This document shows, one piece after another, positions 52,118 to 64,000 of a stretch of DNA of 64,000 bases. The notes under the pieces were generated by a model that saw nothing but the letters and a program-made list of their open reading frames with translations, ran no database searches and was not told the DNA's origin. Source of the DNA: Anisakis pegreffii (lineage: Eukaryota > Nematoda > Chromadorea > Rhabditida > Anisakidae); NCBI GenBank assembly GCA_035041965.1, contig JAPYMA010001110.1:62001-126000 (forward strand), read 5' to 3'. Position 1 is the stretch's first letter. Each line of letters starts with the position of its first letter. A program made the position numbers and the translations under genes.

Positions 52118-55100
52118 TTAGACTTGCACTGGTGTTGAAGGCTGAAGAAAGGCACTTCTTGGACTTGAAATAACTGGACTCGCACTCGTGCGGGTGCTGA
52201 TTTCAGAGCTAATATTAATTGCTTGAAGAGGGTCTGTTACTGCGAAACTGTTAGTGCTTATGCTTGGCGCACCACTGTAATTGGATTACTTTGTGGTGTG
52301 GATTGAAGCAAGTGGAAATATGCAACGATATAGTCGAATTTGACTGTGACAGATTATTTCGTAATTGAGAACACTTATTTTATTCTGAAATTATACTATT
52401 TCGAAATTAGGAACGAATGCTTCTAAGAGGGACATTTCTGACGCCTTCACGTTACGAATCTGAAAAATAATCTCCCAATGGGCATGACAGAAATTGGAGT
52501 AATTGGTTTGCATTCTAATTTCGTCAAAAAGCGAACGATCTCATCAAAGCATCTCATTGCTATCATTTCAACTAGTCTTCATGCTATTAGTCTTCCATCC
52601 GCACTGAGCCTAATATCACCGAAAGCACACATTCTTATCTAGTGACAAATGATTATAATTTATACGTAAATAACCATTTCAGATGAAATATCTACGAGAG
52701 CTCATTTGAAATTTTCACCAAATTTAGCATCGTCATTCAAATACTTCATTCATAAATCTTTTCATATTCATTATTCCAACGAACCGAATTTTTCACTTCC
52801 AATCTCATAAATCTTTCCTTACAAATTAACTGAAACTGTTGGAAGTATCAATTTTATCTTCCCCCAAACTCATCCATAACCGATCGTAAACAGTCGATAT
52901 TACCCTCAAAATTTTCATTTGATGTATGTATGGTTTGCAGAGCTCAATAAATTCGATAGAAAAAAAGAGCACAAAAATGCAAACACTGCCTAACGATAAC
53001 ACATGAAGGAGTTTAGAAAGCATCCGGCTGAAGCTAACCGACATCGCATCATAGAGCCGCTTGAATTGTGAAGATTACTGCTAACAACATGAGATTCTAG
53101 GTTTCTTGAAGAAATTATTCGGAAATGACCTGCTTTTTTTCACATGAATATTTGATCTGATTTCGTCTACGAATATTGCGACCAGATGATAGGTGAATTA
53201 ACTAACCAACTTCGCCACCATGAGTGGTGTGCTCAAGTAACCGTAAACTAGGTATGTGCTACATAAAAGTAACCGTAAATAAACTCGAAGTTTTTCGACA
53301 ATATTCCCTATGCGAGCATGCGAGCTTCAATAATTCAGCTGATCTGATCGCTACTATTCCTTTTTTGTGATTTATGGCGCGATAAAAAACGCGTTATGAT
53401 GAGAACGTCTAACAGCCGATGCACTTCTCTTTCTGAGCGCATTTTGGAATGGCGAAACATTTCCATCTTCAAGCATTAAAATCGCCTAGAATCAAAGAAA
53501 AACATCAGTGGATAATGTTCAACACTAAGTGATGTCATGTCGAAAACTTTTTTTTTGAATTCAACATGAAACCTTCGCATTCTTAACGCAGTGAATCTAA
53601 AGTGCTTCATAAGAAACTTGTTTTAAAATAGAAAAATATATAACTCCTAGTTTGGCTGAATCCTACTTTCACTTTAACCATAAAACTAATCCATTAAATG
53701 TCCTATGCAAAATTTTGTGTATCTCCTAAGTTTCATAACTGATAGTTTCGTACTCTGATAATGGAAGAGGCACCCAGCTCACTCACGTACATTTCAAGGC
53801 TGTGGAAAAACATTTGAAAAAGTTTCGCTCACAATCAGTCTTATGAAGCGATATCTTCCGTGACATTGTTAAGCTTGCTTCTGAATCGATGTGAAAGTTC
53901 GGAATGAAGTGCGTTGATTCGCAGATATCAGCTGATGGGAGAGTCGGAAATATTGTTGCGAAACGTGAAAATGAACTTCCATTTATGCTCTTCAATGAAC
54001 AGTCGATTAAGTGCCGCTTGAATTAAACAAAGCGCATCGGAAATTCTTATGATTAGTGTGTGACAAGCGGGAGAAGGTATATATTCTCAGTGATACACTG
54101 CTTTGAGACTTTTCACGGGCATGGGAATTTTGGAAAGAGAAAGTTGACGAAAGAAAACTTGGTATAAAGGATGTGTTGAGGTGGTACGAGAAATAAATGA
54201 ATGGTGAACGAAGAAATTTGAAAAAATTGTTAACAAGAGGCAAAGGCCACAAGCGATCTTCATACAGCTGACGATGAGATAAAGAAGCCTGAACCAACAC
54301 CATTTACTATCCTCGCATCAGTCAACAAGCATCATCATCTTTTCAAGAGTATATTCACTCACCATCGACTCCGCCTTCTCTCTTCATCTGATGACAAACA
54401 AAAGGAGTCGAAAGAAATTGCTCCCATTCATTCGACATATGGATATTTTCTTTTTGGAATTCACAATGGAGAGAATACATTTCTAAATTAATTCCATTAT
54501 TGGCCAAGATCCGCGTGAACTTCTCCTTTCCGTTACTGAACTAAATTGAAATGCGGTTGAATAAGAGGGGAGCAAATACATTGCTCTGTCGAACGAACGA
54601 CGCCAGTGAAATTCATCCAAAACTGATCTCGCTTTGATGCTCTCTGATTGCGTTGAAGGAACTCTCTCAGAATTTTATTTCACCCTTTCAAAAGTATTAC
54701 ATCTCATTGTGAAAAACTGAAATATAAGGAGGCGAGATGTTTCTACGAACGGATGAGGTGCAATTCACTAATGAAGTGCAATTGCAAACGATCAATGCTG
54801 CTAATTTACAGATGTGAGGAAAAAACAGTGAAAAAAGAGAACGGAATGATTGCAAAGATCCATAAAATTAGCACAATTCAATTGTTATTTTTGGTGAACA
54901 TCTGGCTTACGATCGGCGTGTTTATTTGTACATTCAGAACCAATAAACTGAGCATATTTTGGGGCAATGCTATGAAAATAGCATTGCCCCAAAATATGCT
55001 CGTGACTTCTTCTTCGAAATAATAGCCCTTCATCGACAATGACAGCAACAGTCAATTGTCGTTGGTTTTTAGGACATAACGTGGTGACGAACACATCTGA

Positions 55101-58100
55101 TGCTTTGGAAGGAAGATAAGATGCTGAGAAGTATTTAATTGATGAGACGGAAGGATCATTTATCCAAGTAATTCTTGTGCATTCATGAGCGTAACCAATA
55201 CGAAAAAATTCCTTCAGTTGCTCAACATTGCTGTTTCGAATGCAGCGTTGATTTGAAGGTATGATTCATTTCATGAGATAGCTTCGAACGGATTAATTTG
55301 CACTTATCCTTAGAATTAATTATAGTGATTATGAAAAGTGCACGATTATGGGTGTCCTGAAAGTGTTTTAACGAGATCCATTTATGAGTATCGTATTTGA
55401 TCTTTTCCTAGCAGTGTTCACGCAATTCGATTATCCAGCACAACTAGCGTTGAACATATTCTTTATTTATGAATAACTTCTTCAAACATCAATCCAATAC
55501 ATATATACACAAGAATTATTCACGAAACAGAATAGCCCTCCAAAATTCCTGTACTTTAAGGGATTTGTATTGAACAATGAAGGCAATCGATGACAGTGCA
55601 AATTCTGGAGTTATTGTTTGAAAGGAAAGGACGAAGACTTTTCACGTTATTTTCATTCTCGTTTCGAATGCTACTTCTGGTCAATAATGTAGCAGATGAG
55701 TAGTTATGCACTCATTGCCTATAGTTTACAGGGATCAACCCTGAGCAATCAAGATTCTATCGTAAGTGAAAGTTTCTGCTAACGTCAACTCATCAACGAT
55801 GGAAAGAGCTGAGAACCGATCGTGTAATCTATGCTTATTGAAAGGAACCTTTTCAATGTTTGGCTGAAGGAACAGTGCATACAAAATTGGTGCATGGGGA
55901 ATATATCAGAAATTCGAGTTGGTGTGTTTCCGAAAATCGTATACGAAAGTTTTATCGCTGATTTCAGTCACACAATTATTATGATAATTATTATACTTCT
56001 ACAGAGGCACTTGACAAAATAAAGATCACTAAATGTTTAATGCTCTCTTAGATTCGATTGTGTTTCTTTGATCCTTTACCTTGATTCGTTGAAGTTTGCG
56101 TTGTCGAGTCTTTGCTTTTAGCCTTGTTGCGTTTATCGATGCCCTCTTGTGGCGATTCTGCATTACCTGCCGAAGCCGTATCTGTAAGTTCTCATTTGAT
56201 AAAGACTAAGAATTTGTTTTGTGTTCAACTGAATTGTTGACTAATTACATAAACTGTTGCCTATTTGATCAACAGGAGGCGAGAAGAACAATAATAAAAT
56301 GGGATAGAAATAACTGTCTTCGGATTGATTGGGAACATAGCAGCTGATTGTAATTTATTAGTTCACAACTAAGACGATATGAGTTCGACGAACAGTTCGA
56401 TCAAGCAAATGTTATCAATCGTTCACCTAAATGATGAATAGACCTATACAATACGTTTTCCTTGAAAACAAATCATTTATCCTCAAAAATTCCGTTCACC
56501 TTCCTCCAAAAGTTGGTCATCGTCTTGGAGCGTTTCATCCGTTGTCTCACTGATCACTTCCTCTTTCACTGTTTCATTCTCGTCATCACTTTTTTGACTT
56601 TCCTCATTAACGGTACCTGCAAGCAAAGCATTCAACTCTGAGTGGTAATCGCATTCAATATCATCTTTTTTAGTTGATTTATGCCAGTGGCAAGCAGTAG
56701 CAGTTGGCCGCAAGGGAGATCTTCGTCTCCCTGAAGGGGGCGTTCCCTCAATGAAGGGGAGTTTGAAGCGTAAATTTTAATCACATTTTCAGCAAATATA
56801 ATTTTGAAGACTAATGATTACCAATTAATATGATAATACATTGAAAATGGCACCCTCGAAATTTTCGGCACTAGAACGTCATTCAGCTGTGACTGTAGGT
56901 GGCAAATTACTTCCAATTCTGGAACGCTCAGTTTTATTGCTTCACACTGTTCGGCTTTTTTCGTTGACTTTTACTTTTTGAATTTTCACACTTTTGGTCT
57001 CACGAATTGATGAGAAAAAATGGATTTGAAGATCTCTTAGAATTGTTACATTTTAGATGTAACAATTCTAAAAGATCTTATTCAATCATTCAAAAACTAC
57101 TCATCGATTCAATTAGTGTGCTTTTTGTTACATTTTCTGGCTAAATTTTTTGATTGTCACTTTTTCCTGGAATGAAACCCATAATTTTCTTATTTACATG
57201 CTTCACTTTTATGAGTTTGTTCGTTTTAACGATCCTACTTCGACAACTCGCCGTTGTTCTCAGCTGCGTAATTAACTGCAGTCTTTTGTCATCGTCCTCT
57301 CTTTCTTTCGGTACATTTTTATGCTCGTTATGAACATTTCCATTCTATGGCTTGCATTCACATCTGTCGGGAATTGATTCGCAACAAATATCAAGAATGA
57401 AGAACGCAGATTTTTATGCATCAAATGCTCATGTCAGATATTTTAAAGTCTAATATTTTAATCCGATGAATTTGTTCACAGCATATAATTAAAACAACCA
57501 CCCCTCTCAATGCTCTCCAGTTCATTTCACCATTAGCACCTACGACTCATTATGGATGCATGACAATCGGGAATCAGTAAACGTCTCTTCCATTTGCAAT
57601 CGATGAGAAATTGCGAAAAAGTAGCGATACACTTGCCTCATTTTACCAAGTTATAACTATCTGTTGAGGAGTAAAGGCGATGTGTTAAATAAACTTTCCG
57701 ATAGAAAAACGACTCAAATTTTTCATTCAAATTGCGTGAGCAGAACCGCAAGACTCGGTCGTAAACAATGCGAGTTTCGAGTGAAAACAATTTCTATGAT
57801 ACCATAAAAAATGAATTTGAACTATTTAACGACTCTTTCTTAGTAACTTTCAAAAAATCTTAAAAATTTAAACGCTGTAACCTTCTGAGTCATTTTGGGT
57901 ATTTTGTTGTTTGAATTCGTGCACATCATGTTCTTGTTGTTGCTCTGTAATTGGTTCATCGTCACTTCCGTTCTGAGTTTCAGCTTCAACCAACGATGAT
58001 TCTTAATTAACGAAGCATCATTCTCGATTAACTATAAATTCTCCTCCACAACAACATCACACGTGACAGCAAATATGAGCTGATTCAAAATATGAGCCGA

Positions 58101-61100
58101 TCCAAACAACTAACCAAACACATTCATACGATCGTAAAGGAAATGATGAAACGTTCACATGAAACACTTTCACATGGAAACAAATCTAGGTGCTTTGGAA
58201 AAAAGTCTTGCTGACTGATTTGCGAATAGAGTATTTATTTATCAAGTTTCATTGATGAAGTGATGCAAACACTTGCTTGAACCTGGCGATGAAGAGGTTA
58301 TAAAGAGCGCTTGCTGATTATTGAAATGACATTAAAATCATTTGTTGGCATTACATTAACATTATGACCTTTACTCGAGTGAATGTTGAAGTGATTAAGA
58401 TCCTCTCGGAGAAAGAGACGTTCTGGTAAATGAAACATAGCCTTGAAGTCGAGTGGTCACATAAAATTCACTGTTCATTTCACAAGTACAGTAAATGACT
58501 GTGTGAGAAAATATGCATTACACTGAACCACAAACCTTATCAGCCGGTAACTTCGTCTCTCTATGACATACTTCAGTAATGGATGAAAGGATGCAAGAAA
58601 GGCTCAGACTATTTATCAATTTAATGAAATTATCATACACACAACCAAACGATTCGTGTTAATGAGTTTTCAAGCAGTTCGTTATATTTCTGTTCATTTT
58701 CTGAATTCATTCAACAGTTTTTTCGCACAAATACAACGATACTCATCACTTTTTATTGAATTTTCTCATTTTTTTAGCACTTTAATTCTCATAGTGCTGC
58801 GTAATTAATGAAAAAGTTTGCCGAAGGAAACTTTCACTTCAAATGCTTTGCTCGCGTATGAAACAAACAACTGAAATGCTTCTGGTGAGAAATCGATGAA
58901 TTTATGTGAATTATTTAGTGATACAAAGTTACGTCATTACTTCAGCTACCATTATCCCTTGATTCGTGCGTCAGTCATTGTACTTTTACGGAAAGTTTTC
59001 ATATTTTCAGACGTCATTACTTTAGTTACCATTATTGCATGAGTATTTCTTCAAACAATGGAGGTCGTTTTCATTAGAAAACGCTTTTGTTGTCATATGA
59101 AACATCTGAGTCTTTCATATAGGTATGGAAATATTCATTTGCTGAATATGCGCGAAAAAGCTGTTTGAAAGAGAGGGATAGAAAAATGAAAAAATTAATC
59201 ACCTTCATTGTTTCCTTCCCCACCGGAACCTTCTTCCAGTGCATCGGATGATTCATTTTGTGCATCAATTTCTTCGTCTTGATCAGATTCTAAATATTTT
59301 TGAAACTTTTTTCAGTTACAAAGTGTTCCATTTCCTTCAACAAATTTCATGTCGATATTATTTAATCGCTCAATTTTTACGTATCATTCAATCGAGAACA
59401 CCAATCTGGCATATACCACGCATCACATTCTTTTCTAACAATAGCTTCATTCAGCACAATTTATATTTTGCCCATTCGATCAACTACTTCTAAGTAGCAT
59501 CATCAACGATCGCATTTAAACGATATGTACATCGGCAACATCAAGCAATAAACAGCATAATTATGAGGAACATTAATTTCTCTTACCATCATCTCGTCTC
59601 CCAGAATCGAGCTCAATTGCATCCGTCGTCACATCGTCGGCACTCGATTGCTCATCATCGCTTCCATTCACTGCTTCACTCTCTTCAGATGGATTCACCC
59701 CAGTTGTAGCACTTATGATCTCGGCTTCTGGAGTATGATCGATTACGCATAACTCTTTCCAATGAAACCCTCACTAAAAACCCTAGTGGCCCTCTCACAA
59801 TTCAGCGCATTCTGTTGTTTATCTAGCGTTAATCATCATTATAGTTCAAAATTTATCTTGTAAATCTATAAAGCTATAGATTCATAAAAGTATCACTTTC
59901 ACGAATTGCCTCAATCGATAATGATTGTTGTGTGTTAAATAATAGCAAATAATCGCTTTCATCGCAAGTGCAAAAGAAACCTTTCTGTTCGTCAGCAACA
60001 ATTTCATCCGGCTTAACGTTTTCAGTGGAGGTTGGCTGGTAAACAACTCCCGCTGATGGATGAGCAACAGGATGTGACTGCAAGAAAATGATCACTTTAA
60101 CGATTATGGTTTCAATTTGTACATGTACAAAGTTGTGAAAGCAGCCATTTACCAATCTCAGTGATGAATTGCTTAATGAATGACTTTGTTGTTATCAATT
60201 CAGCATGTTCATTCGAACGCAACATACCTATGCTCGCGTAGTGTTCGTCGGGGAACAGGGTCCCCGTCGAGGACCCCGACGGGGAACGCGGGGAGCGCTC
60301 CCCTCCTGCGCAATGTGCTCCCCGACTTTTTTGCGCGGGAGCCCCCGTACAGTTTCCTTCTCGCGGAGACTCCCCTCGCGCAATTTGCTCCCTGACATTT
60401 TTTTGCGGTCACCCTCCCCCCCGTCCAAAAAACTGCTCCCCGACGAACACTACGCTCGCGTATATCAATCAAGAGAAGTGATGCTTTCAGAAACGATTAT
60501 TGATGAGAGATGTTTTCGTTTCGTATTTACACGTTGCTGTGGTATGACCTTATCGCTTTTATGTCAACCTCAACTAGCCACTGAATACATATGATGCAAC
60601 TGAATTCTTAGCGTAAACGACCGCCTGAGACATCACATACAGCTCAATGCACCTCGCTTATGCGACACAACAGACACGTGCAAAAAAACTTTTCTGGCTG
60701 AGGTTATAACAGAACATGCGCTAGAAACGGGTCGAAAGTGCATTCCTACGTTGCTGCGCTGAACAAATTGAAACTGATATTCACAAATTGAATGAACTAT
60801 CGAAACAGGAGTTTTAAAAGCAGTCAAAAAATAATGAACTTGAAAGTGAGAAAAAAACATTGTTATTCCAAATGTTTGCTGATTTCAAATATATTGCTCC
60901 TATCCAATAGGTAGGACACAGCCTTTTGTGAATCAGCCATTCTAAACCAACGTTATAATCATTAGTTATCTTACCGTGAACATTTTTCGACGATACAAAT
61001 GTTTCGCACAAAACGAATCAAAAAAAAACGATGCATAAAAAGATGATATAAATGGTCATTCCAAATGAACATTCAAATAGTGGTTACTGAACGGAACCTT

Positions 61101-64000
61101 TGCTGGGTGATGTTGAAGGTGTTGTGCTTGTGTTGGTTTTTGTTTTTGTGTCGGGTGAGATTTAGAATCATCAGATGTGCTAGTAGTTTGGCGTTGACTT
61201 GATGCATCCTTCGATGAATGAATCTTCGTGAGATGCGTGTCTTGCTTGTTATTCACATTCACCTCAAACATTCTATGCTGTTGCGATTAGACTTCAAGAA
61301 AGTATTCAAATGCAACGAAACGCAAAAGTTCTCGAAAGATCGAATGAAAAATCAAATTCATTGAAGTATAGTGCTTCATTCAATCAGATTAGAAAAGTAG
61401 AGACTTATCTTAAAACTACGTCATTGGTGATAAATTGGATAAATGTACTTGTTTGCGCACACATTGAAGTAGTGTGCATCGAATGAAATGATTACTAACC
61501 ACAATATGTAATTATCGCAGAAAATTTCGTTTTGGTTTCTTCATTTTTATTCCTTAACACCAGGCTGGCCTTTTCCACCTCACATTTAATCACATGGATT
61601 TTTAAAGCATAATTGCTACGTGTGCATGTTAAACAACACAACTGGATTTTCTCCGATGACCTAACTATCCTCTTTACTTTTTACGGTAATAATAAAAAAT
61701 GATTCTCCTATTGGTGCAGTCAAGCGGAAATTCCTAGCAAAATTCCTTGAACGCCATCCATTCGTGAAAGCTTCAAACGTGCAAACGTGAAATTGGCTTG
61801 AAGTTTTTTGTGGAGGTTTTGACGTCCGATTTCATCTGAATGAATCTGTGAACGCGATAAAAGATCCATTGATGTTGTCTCAATTATTTAGGAAGCACCA
61901 GTGGGAAATAACCACGGAGAATACTTTATACTAAACTTTCATCATCAATAGAACTGCTTGTATATAGCATCTTAATGTTATTGATTCATCAGAATGTCTC
62001 TTGTAAAGTCTCATGCTGTTTATGTGAGTTGAACTCTAGTTTCATGAAACTGAAATTGAAAATACCCTCAGATGGCTTACTTCGGTACGTCTATTGTGAG
62101 CAGCACTTTCAGTCTCCTCTTTTGCAGCAAGCTTCATTTGCTCTAGTGCACGTTGAGCATCACGTTCAGTTACGTATCGTCGTACTTCGTGTCTAAAACA
62201 ATTTGCTCATAGAGTTTTGTCATGAAATTCTATGTGTTGTCTTAAATTCTTTGATGTGATCATTAGATGTGATGTTCATTTTGATGAACGATTGAAAATT
62301 AATGGATAAACTTCCAAGTTGATGTCTCTAAAAATTCATTCCTTACACATATGCAAAAAAAACTTGAGAAATTGTTTCTGGCAAAAAAAAAAGAATTCAC
62401 AGTGGTGAGCGCTAGCGCATTAATCGCTAATCCCCCATTAAGAAAGCTAATTTTTTTGTCAGCGCATTGATCCGCTAGTTATTTGTTTAGTGAAACCAAC
62501 TTCCCCAAAAATTACTATTTTTGGCGTCACAAGTGAAGATAAATGCTGCTATTTTTTTTTCATTACGTCTTTTTGTCCTGTTCGTAAAATTTCGCAAATG
62601 CGTTAATCTTTGTCTTGAGGGAAATGCTGATTTTCATATCAGCAAGTTATTGCATGCTGCAGTGCTATCTCACTGAAGTCCTATAGTCGAGTTGATACAT
62701 CGTGGTCAGTCAAACATTTTGATCAGATTATTGAACAGTGATGAATGAAACATGAACTTCAGTCTGCCTCAGTCCCTTTGGCATCCTCAAATTCTCTCTA
62801 ACAGTAAATTTCTTGTCATCCTGCCCTATGAGACCCATTGCTAGGAGCAGCGGCACTCTCTGAGCTCGATTCTGTTCGTCACGGAAATAGACAACCTTGA
62901 TAATAATTTTTCCTGTGTCAATCGCCTTCCCAAATGGAGATTTTTGACAGGGCTACTTATAATTTATCTGAGCCCTTCAATAAATTATTTTTGATAATTT
63001 AGTTGACTCTTTAAAAACATTAAAGCACGCATTAAAAAGATTCGTGTGAACCGATGTTGAACCATAGTTATGTTTGATTATAATCAAAAACTGCGGAGAT
63101 CTGATGAACTTTTCTCAACTCTTGCATGTGTTGCATTCCTATACGATAGACGTTCACAATCACGCAATATGTCTCCGTATTGTGGCATTGGGGATGTTGA
63201 ATCGTCTCTTAGAAACATTTATGAAAACTCAGTTCATTCACTGTATCCATAAGCTGTTGAATATAAAAGGGAATTGCGGAGGATACGCTGAATCTAAAGA
63301 AGGGACTGGTGCAATGAGGAATTTTTTTTCCGAAAAAATTCACAGTGTTATTCGTGAGCAGAAAATGAGGATCAGCTTAGAAGTAATTCGTGGAATGATT
63401 TTTATGATTTGAATTATTGAAGGAATTTATCGCTAATTTTCGCAATCCGCAGCGCTGTTAGCAAAAAAGTTCTCGTTGATTTTTCGTTAGCAGCATTGCT
63501 CACTTACTAACCATTATTAACTTATTAATATCACTGAAATAAACGAAGTTTTTTCAATGGATTAGCGTTTAACGAATTTAAAATTTTTCATTAGCGCGCC
63601 CAATACTGAAAAATCATAAGCCAACTTTGAAGGAACTTCATAATTGGCTTCTAGGATTCTAGCTTCAGTGTAGCTTTTTGACCATCCGTCAAACTCCAAT
63701 CAGACGAAGAATGCATTATCAAATACATATTAGAATGAATAAGCGAAAATTTGAAGCATTCAATTTGAACATTACATTAGCGAGAAAATTTTGGTCCTAA
63801 AAAACAGTTAATGCAGCAGTAATTTCGTATTTTGATTTGATGGATAGAAATTTGATATGATTACTGCATACCTGAAATCAACTATTTCTCCAGGATTCAA
63901 ATCGCCTGAACTATCAACGTCAACCTTTTCGAAGAACAATCGAATATTGGGTCGATCAATCTTATATTTCTGCTCAATTGCATCCTCCAACTCATCCAAT
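52118..64000 (-). CDS. EF-hand protein with coiled-coil-like region and long acidic tail (5' end outside window)
   Basis: Eleven phase-consistent exons: 64000-63872 (partial), 62192-62081, 61262-61098, 60077-59981, 59727-59587, 59289-59203, 58001-57882, 56616-56500, 56181-56080, 54387-54363, 52274-52118 (stop). They give about 416 residues. A canonical EF loop D-V-D-S-S-G-D-L-N-P-G-E lies at about 30-41. A charged helical segment follows (RDAQRALEQMKLAAKEETES), likely coiled coil. Then comes a Lys/Gln/Ser/His/Pro-rich linker and a roughly 190-residue acidic, Ser-rich tail. Five successive tail exons (141, 87, 120, 117, 102 bases) are all phase 1-1. A 25-base microexon (EERRRSR) leads to the Ser/Thr-rich C-terminus. 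The tail suggests low-affinity, high-capacity calcium binding or a disordered role. No named family is recognised. Confidence 0.7.
52826..53044 (-). CDS. Possible membrane-anchor frame inside the acidic gene's intron
   Basis: The ATG at 53044 opens a frame with an uncleaved-anchor-like hydrophobic stretch (LGSVCIFVLFFSIEFIEL) and ends at a stop at 52826. It lies between the microexon (54363) and the terminal exon (52274) of the acidic EF-hand gene. A GTTATG donor in phase 2 would splice in phase to the exon at 52274, making an alternative first exon. It could equally be a chance frame in T-rich DNA. Confidence 0.2.
   Translation of the reverse strand: MSVSFSRMLSKLLHVLSLGSVCIFVLFFSIEFIELCKPYIHQMKILRVISTVYDRLWMSLGEDKIDTSNSFS
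54952..55003. repeat. Perfect hairpin, 24-bp arms, GAAA loop
   Basis: Arms 54952-54975 and 54980-55003 are exact reverse complements with a 4-base GAAA loop. The palindrome lies in the intron between the acidic gene's exons 56181-56080 and 54387-54363. Confidence 0.92.
57029..57079. repeat. Near-perfect hairpin, 23-bp arms, 5-nt loop
   Basis: Arms 57029-57051 and 57057-57079 pair with one mismatch; the loop is TTTAG. It lies in the intron between exons 58001-57882 and 56616-56500 of the acidic EF-hand gene. Confidence 0.88.
58931..59035. repeat. 25-bp direct repeat, spacer about 55 bp
   Basis: ACGTCATTACTTCAGCTACC plus ATTAT at 58931-58955 recurs at 59011-59035 with two C/T differences. Intronic. 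Confidence 0.7.
60238..60453 (+). mobile_element. GC-rich TIR element (MITE-like), complete copy
   Basis: A 216-base GC-rich block sits in AT-rich DNA. The ends carry a 17-bp perfect inverted repeat, GTAGTGTTCGTCGGGGA, extended by CAG after one mismatch. Both sides are flanked by the 6-bp direct repeat GCTCGC (60232-60237, 60454-60459), a plausible target-site duplication. The interior has nested palindromes of CCCCGTCGGGG type. The open frames across it on both strands are incidental. Two other copies occur at 27855 and 28805. It lies in the intron between exons 61262-61098 and 60077-59981 of the acidic gene. Confidence 0.82.
62760..63610 (+). repeat. Dispersed repeat, copy 2
   Basis: Collinear with 29296-29980, in the same orientation. 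Matches include the TGGCATTGGGGATGTTGAAT block at about 63182, GTATCCATAAGCTGTTGAAT at about 63241, CAATGAGGAATTTTTTTTCC and a TTTTTCATTAGCGCG block near 63585. It lies in the first visible intron of the EF-hand gene. The open frame at 63074-63412 falls in this repeat and shows no transposase or reverse-transcriptase motif I can recognise. Confidence 0.5.

Noticed and set aside
60205..60594. Long overlapping frames on both strands with Arg/Pro/Gly-rich products
   Set aside because: They run through the GC-rich TIR element; the scarcity of stops is a composition effect, and the same happens at 28735-29088 and 27784-28023.
1..64000. CRISPR array, bacterial operon, prophage or toxin system
   Set aside because: No regularly spaced repeats, no ribosome-binding-site/ORF structure; gene content and splice signals are nematode.

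Overview
The window reads as AT-rich, intron-rich nuclear DNA of a nematode. The evidence is a vWA-plus-ZP cuticlin of the CUT-6 type, a divergent major-sperm-protein (MSP) domain gene, an LRR surface protein, a divergent 7TM receptor, TTTCAG-type 3' splice sites and introns of about 0.1-3.7 kb. There are no bacterial gene clusters, no CRISPR array and no tRNA or rRNA I can support. Open reading frames are short because each is an exon. I rebuilt genes by joining exons whose splice phases match, so each exon list is a hand-made model, not a prediction-tool result.

Layout. 1-5.7 kb: mostly non-coding, with two phase-compatible minus-strand exons (4220-4114, 1900-1656) of an unrecognised gene. 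6168-14410 (+): cut-6-like gene with vWA, ZP, furin-type site and TM segment; its 5' end is not found. A foldback/MITE-like element lies in one of its introns (6552-6800). 17340-18887 (+): complete four-exon MSP-domain gene. 19182-19281 (+): orphan exon. 22132-19878 (-): Ser/Thr/Asn-rich protein ending in a Cys-rich, probably zinc-binding domain; 5' end open. 22.3-34.4 kb: few convincing exons, some orphan candidates, two decayed copies of a GC-rich TIR element and a dispersed repeat. 34439-38785 (+): complete eight-exon LRR protein with signal peptide, LRRNT, LRRCT and GPI-like tail. 45903-40345 (-): divergent 7TM receptor, exons from TM2 to the C-tail. 46.4-50.0 kb: rearranged partial duplication of a small unrecognised plus-strand gene family. 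64000-52118 (-): long EF-hand protein with a coiled-coil-like segment and an acidic tail encoded by consecutive phase-1/phase-1 exons, running off the right edge.

The genes are independent loci with cuticle/extracellular-matrix, cell-surface, signalling and sperm/VAP-like themes. I see no operon-like tight spacing. The most unusual items are the receptor with no recognisable E/DRY motif, the class 1-1 acidic exon array with two possible terminal exons, a GC-rich TIR element family in three copies, four long near-perfect hairpins with very short loops, and a chimeric duplication at 46.5/48.1 kb. I found no clear new defence or mobile system.
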